NCBI RefSeq assembly: GCF_003073045.1
Contig: NC_037595.1
Coordinates: forward strand, 12,206,074-12,270,073
Source: Pomacea canaliculata
Taxonomy: Eukaryota > Mollusca > Gastropoda > Architaenioglossa > Ampullariidae
Length of the DNA stretch: 64,000 nt
Direction: 5' to 3'
The position numbers were made by a program, and so were the translations under genes. Shown in pieces: positions 61,801 to 64,000 of the stretch. Position 1 is the first letter of the stretch; each line of letters begins with the position of its first letter. A model generated the notes under the pieces. It saw only the letters and a list, made by a program, of their open reading frames with translations, made no database searches and had not been told where the DNA came from.

Positions 61801-64000
61801 GGTAAACATACAGGAATTAATTTTCCTAATGAATTACAACTCAGATCAACCCAGACCAGCTGACTGTGCACGACACATTTGTTGTAACCACATGCATGTT
61901 ACCAAAGCTGTTTTTGCAAGTTTTTGTAATGAAAACAAAATGCTATACAGCATGAGCACTGTATTATTTGTCAGTCTAAGTTCTTCTGAATACAAATTGT
62001 CAAATTTCCGTGGTGACAAAAGCCATCGTGTTAAGTATCTACCTTCTTCCTGAACCTGGTACCCTGCCGCATTTGCCATGCTTGTCATCTGACGAGGATC
62101 TAAGCTCTTACTGCTGACAGGTGCCGACCGTAATGTCTGATCCGACATGCCATTAGAGCGTGTTCCAGGGCCAGTGGTGCTAGTGTTTCGTCGTTGCTGC
62201 AACAAGCTGTAGTGCTGAGCATAGCCATTTTTGTTTTGACTGTCACTCTTCACATGGTTTGTCAGTATGTTACCAGTGGAGTTTGTTCCTGTGGGAGTTT
62301 TGGCATAGCTATATGTGCTATAGGCTGGTCGCATCCCACCTGAGTGTGGTAGGAATGTACCATCAATGTACTTGTTAGACAGCTGCACAGTGGGCCGGTT
62401 TTCCATGCGATGGTCACTGCTGTTGTTGTTGCCACCAGATGTCACTGTGTCTGCGGTGAGGGGGGTTGTTGTCACTTGTCCCTTGTCTCCCTTGTCCAGC
62501 ATGGTGCGCATGTTCATCCACAGGTTGTTGATCTCATCATCAGTGGGTGTGCGATCGATGCGCAGTCCTGTTTCACTGTACACTGTTTTACTGTTGTTGC
62601 TGTTACCGAAGTGGGAGTGAGATGGCAGCAATATGGAAGTGCTGGTGGCCTTGCTCACTGGTGTCCTGGAGGCATTACCAGGAGGATTCTGGGAAATTCC
62701 ATTGGCAGAAGTGGTTTTGCCAAGTCCAGCCTTCTGCATGCTGTCCCCTTCCATGGCAAAAGTAGATATACCTGAGATATTCCTGCCCTGTGCCATGGTA
62801 TGTACTAAAGGTGCAGGGTTGCTCCCAGCAGTAGTGGTTCCAGCAGATATTTTATCACTTGCCTTGAGGGCAGTGTAGGTTGGAATGCATGACATAAAGT
62901 TGTTATTGACAAGTGTCACCTGCAGCAAACAAAACAGTGAGAGCTACTGCACACACTGAAAAAATGGTTAACTATACCTGTATTTGTACTTTCAATTAAT
63001 TTGGAAATCTCTTACTGACAATAAATTTAGAAATGCCTGTGTCATAATACTTCATAATACATTTCCATGCATCCCTACTAGCCTTTTTCTCCAGCTGTGA
63101 TTTGTGTACAGTAATGCCTGTAATAGAGCCATCAGCCATGTGGCCAGCAGCTTCACTGCTCATGATGATGTGGGCAGCAGCCTTAGGACGGATGGTAACT
63201 GGGGTACGGGAGGGTCCAGCACTAGCAGCACGTGGAGCCCTTGTATTGTTCATCTCTCCTGATCCCACTTTGGCTGAAGCAGGGCGTACATGCCTCACCT
63301 CAGGGGCTGCAACTGAAAGTGATGTTTTAATCACAGAGGAGGGAAAATGAAAAAAACAAACAAACAACAAAACTGAAAAACCCTTAATGCCACAAAAACC
63401 CACATTCAACTTTTCAAACTGGTTAGACACTGAAATAGCATTGGCTCTTAATCCTTTAATGCAACCAAGTTACCAGCATTTTCATATGCTTGGAATAAAC
63501 ACTTGCTTTGGTAAATCTGATACGCATTTCAGAACAGAATTAGCAAGTCACAACAAGCTTATGATGTGAGTACTGATGGGGAGTCACTGGCCTTATAGGC
63601 TTCACTTCATTTTCTTTTGAGTTCATTCTTAGAAGAGGAAAGAATTTTACAGCTGTTTTCATTGGCTGCAGAGTCATTACTATAATTGTTTCATTGTGCG
63701 AAGTTGAAAAAGAAACAAAATGTGTGGGTTTTATCCCAAGATGGACTTCTTGTGTATGTACAAGCTTTGTTTTGTGTAAGACAGGCAATGTCTGAAAGAG
63801 ACATGTGAAATGATCCATATCTATAATCGCTATCAGCATTCTGGTTACAAGAATGTTCGATTTTGAGACTATCTCCCCCCTTTTAAATAAAAAAGCAAAC
63901 CAGGAAAATAATCCTCTTATCTCTACAGTAATCTGAAGTTAACACCATTTCATCTTACCTGGCCTAATTATGATGTCATCTTGTGACTGTTTCTTAACAG
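58825..64000 (-). CDS. Ser/Thr/Asn-rich protein, C-terminal part (partial, unidentified)
   Basis: Seven minus-strand exons join in phase: >64000-63959, 63312-63020, 62919-62043, 61737-61630, 61347-61273, 60934-60867, 58935-58825, with stop TGA at 58827-58825. The 543 or so visible residues are mostly low complexity (Ser, Thr, Asn, Gly). More ordered stretches are RTPTDDEINNLWMNMRTMLD, AQTQQIYNNLRHKINK and SIEEHRVVESLDRLNDRL, which look helical and conserved. The C-terminus is Arg/Ser-rich and ends RLLNRQHY. The segment VRPASAKVGSG near the left of this part recalls SRPSSAKAGS in the C-terminal tail of the polyglutamylase TTLL5, as does a following EKKASR and VTLVNN. That is a weak resemblance and no catalytic domain is in view. 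The 63020 donor (GTCAGT) is non-optimal; GTAAGA four bases later would break the frame. Confidence 0.7.

Noticed and set aside
1..64000. A novel gene cluster, defence or biosynthetic system
   Set aside because: The genes are unrelated conserved animal genes with ordinary spacing; nothing indicates a co-functioning system beyond the possible shared promoter.

Overview
The window is AT-rich animal nuclear DNA: intron-rich genes with GT-AG (occasionally GC-AG) splicing, long introns, and many non-LTR retrotransposon, SINE and DNA-transposon remnants. The gene set (phenylalanine hydroxylase, single cortactin, TIGAR, CEP162) and the repeat style fit a lophotrochozoan, most likely a mollusc. No species-level marker is visible, so this is an inference. 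No bacterial features, operons, CRISPR arrays or rRNA/tRNA genes were seen.

Layout: (1) 297-781, plus strand: the last two exons of a phenylalanine-4-hydroxylase gene, whose remainder lies left of the window. (2) 5296-15360, plus: a complete cortactin gene in 14 coding exons: N-terminal Arp2/3-binding acidic region, 6.5 actin-binding repeats, Pro/Glu linker, SH3. One linker exon (about 12474-12600) has broken reading frames. (3) 15361-24102: no gene seen; it holds a pogo/Tigger-type MITE (18055-18227) and a dead mariner (19415-20630). (4) 24103-35158, minus: a TIGAR-type phosphatase in five exons, with about 260 extra low-complexity residues in its last exon. Its introns carry a decayed L2/CR1-like LINE (about 26400-28160) and a hAT element with an intact 8-bp target duplication (31164-31610). 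(5) 36498-54170, plus: CEP162 in 30 coding exons, divergent from TIGAR across 1.3 kb. Its introns carry an LTR-like block, LINE and SINE fragments and a Tigger element with perfect inverted repeats. (6) 54171-58824: no gene recognised; LINE pieces. (7) 58825-64000, minus: the C-terminal seven exons of a long Ser/Thr/Asn-rich protein I cannot firmly identify (a TTLL5-like tail is a weak possibility).

The genes are independent housekeeping or cytoskeletal genes, not a pathway cluster. The possible functional link is the divergent TIGAR/CEP162 pair, which may share a promoter region. Three coding exons need single-base corrections to stay in frame, at least one of them in a homopolymer. This looks more like residual long-read assembly error than gene death, because everything around the breaks is well conserved. 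I found no convincing undescribed biological system. The most distinctive items are the enlarged TIGAR, the two GC-AG introns, the single-repeat exon cassettes of cortactin and the uncharacterised minus-strand gene at the right edge.
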